Of a DNA stretch of 6,283 nt, positions 5,955 to 6,283 are shown in pieces. Each line of letters starts with the position of its first letter. Within the stretch, counting starts at the first letter, position 1. Position numbers and translations under genes: made by a program. The notes under the pieces are model-generated. The model was given only the letters and a program-made list of their open reading frames with translations, searched no databases and was not told where the DNA came from. Origin of the DNA: an uncultured Collinsella sp. (lineage in GTDB: Bacteria; Actinomycetota; Coriobacteriia; Coriobacteriales; Coriobacteriaceae); assembly GCA_900551655.1 (NCBI GenBank), contig URWM01000095.1, positions 1 through 6,283 of the forward strand, read 5' to 3'.

Positions 5955-6236
5955 AACTGCAAAAATGCAAGCAACAGCACCGCCGCCTCTTGAACCACGT
6001 AGCCATCAATGCCCAGACAACGCCAGCAAGCCGCATTCCGCAAGGGATAGATTAAATTAGATAAACGCGCCTTTACGGGTGATTTTTGGACGACGGGGCC
6101 CGGCCGGCGGCGAGGTGTTTGGTAGTCGAGCGATCCCGCAGGCGAAGCCGAGGACCAGCGGTCACGCCCGAGCCACGCGACCTTCAATGTTTTGGCGCAG
6201 CCAGCGAGCGACATCCAGAGCGAACAAGTTGGCATG
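5955..6236. other. 280-base stretch between two terminators, no confident gene
   Basis: No frame here has a ribosome-binding site plus a recognisable product. A plus-strand 31-codon frame (5965-6060) lacks a ribosome-binding site. A long minus-strand frame through 5879-6235 runs through the 5919-5949 hairpin and is probably fortuitous. There is an AT-rich patch at 6047-6066 and then a GC-rich block from about 6094, with GGGCCC and GCCGGC palindromes. An 8-bp hairpin at 6160-6182 has two G-U pairs if transcribed from the minus strand but two A-C mismatches from the plus strand. The stretch may be a dispersed intergenic repeat or a structured RNA; neither is shown. Confidence 0.4.
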
Positions 6237-6237
6237 A

Positions 6238-6278
6238 AAAAGGCAAGGCATAGACCTTCTGGTCATGCCTTGCCTTTT
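6238..6278. terminator. Strong bidirectional terminator at the right edge
   Basis: A perfect 14-bp inverted repeat (6238-6251 with 6265-6278) continues, past one bulged A (6252), into GACC/GGTC (6253-6256 with 6261-6264) around a TTCT tetraloop. Both ends are T-rich: TTTT on the plus strand, and TTTTT on the minus strand (complement of 6237-6241). It probably ends a minus-strand gene lying to the right of the window, and would also stop rightward transcription. Confidence 0.85.
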
Positions 6279-6283
6279 GAATG

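Noticed and set aside
5879..6235. A 118-codon minus-strand frame in the right intergenic region
   Set aside because: It includes the 12-bp terminator hairpin as codons, begins beside another terminator, lacks a ribosome-binding site and resembles no family known to me.

Overview
The window reads like chromosomal DNA of a high-GC Gram-positive bacterium. GC is about 65-70% in the genes I counted. It carries a surface protein with a C-terminal LANTGD sorting signal, two half-size ABC exporters and a short Flavodoxin_3-type protein. This combination fits a gut actinobacterium of the Coriobacteriia, perhaps Collinsella, but that is an impression and not a computed match. No tRNA, rRNA, CRISPR array, transposase or phage gene was seen.

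Layout, left to right. Positions 1-171 hold short inverted repeats and one weak open frame, with no gene I can defend. Positions 242-793 (minus) encode a flavodoxin-like protein, with its own promoter-like region at 853-880 and a strong minus-strand terminator at 172-199. Positions 921-4625 (minus) are a two-gene ABC exporter operon. The upstream gene (2781-4625) ends directly against the start of the downstream gene (921-2780), with no base between them. Positions 4626-4836 are a 211-base divergent intergenic region holding a promoter for the operon and a nested inverted repeat over the likely -10 of the rightward gene. Positions 4837-5868 (plus) encode a secreted, alpha-helical, wall-anchored protein, followed by a 12-bp-stem terminator at 5919-5954. 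Positions 5955-6236 are a 280-base stretch without a convincing gene, closed by a strong bidirectional terminator at 6238-6278.

How the genes relate. The two ABC proteins are almost certainly subunits of one heterodimeric exporter. The upstream protein has Asp and Gln in place of the catalytic Glu and switch His. The downstream protein has FSQGQ in place of the usual signature. Together these changes put all the defects in one ATP site and leave the other intact, the pattern of asymmetric exporters such as TM287/288, BmrCD and LmrCD. Substrate cannot be read from the sequence. The surface protein is divergently transcribed and may share regulation with the exporter, but nothing shows a functional link. 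The flavodoxin-like gene lies downstream of the exporter on the same strand and could receive read-through, because the hairpin after the exporter is weak.

Nothing here amounts to an obvious new system. The most interesting item is the surface protein: a long uninterrupted helix with three cysteines, a GC-poor core, and an octapeptide repeat whose last copy is the sorting signal.
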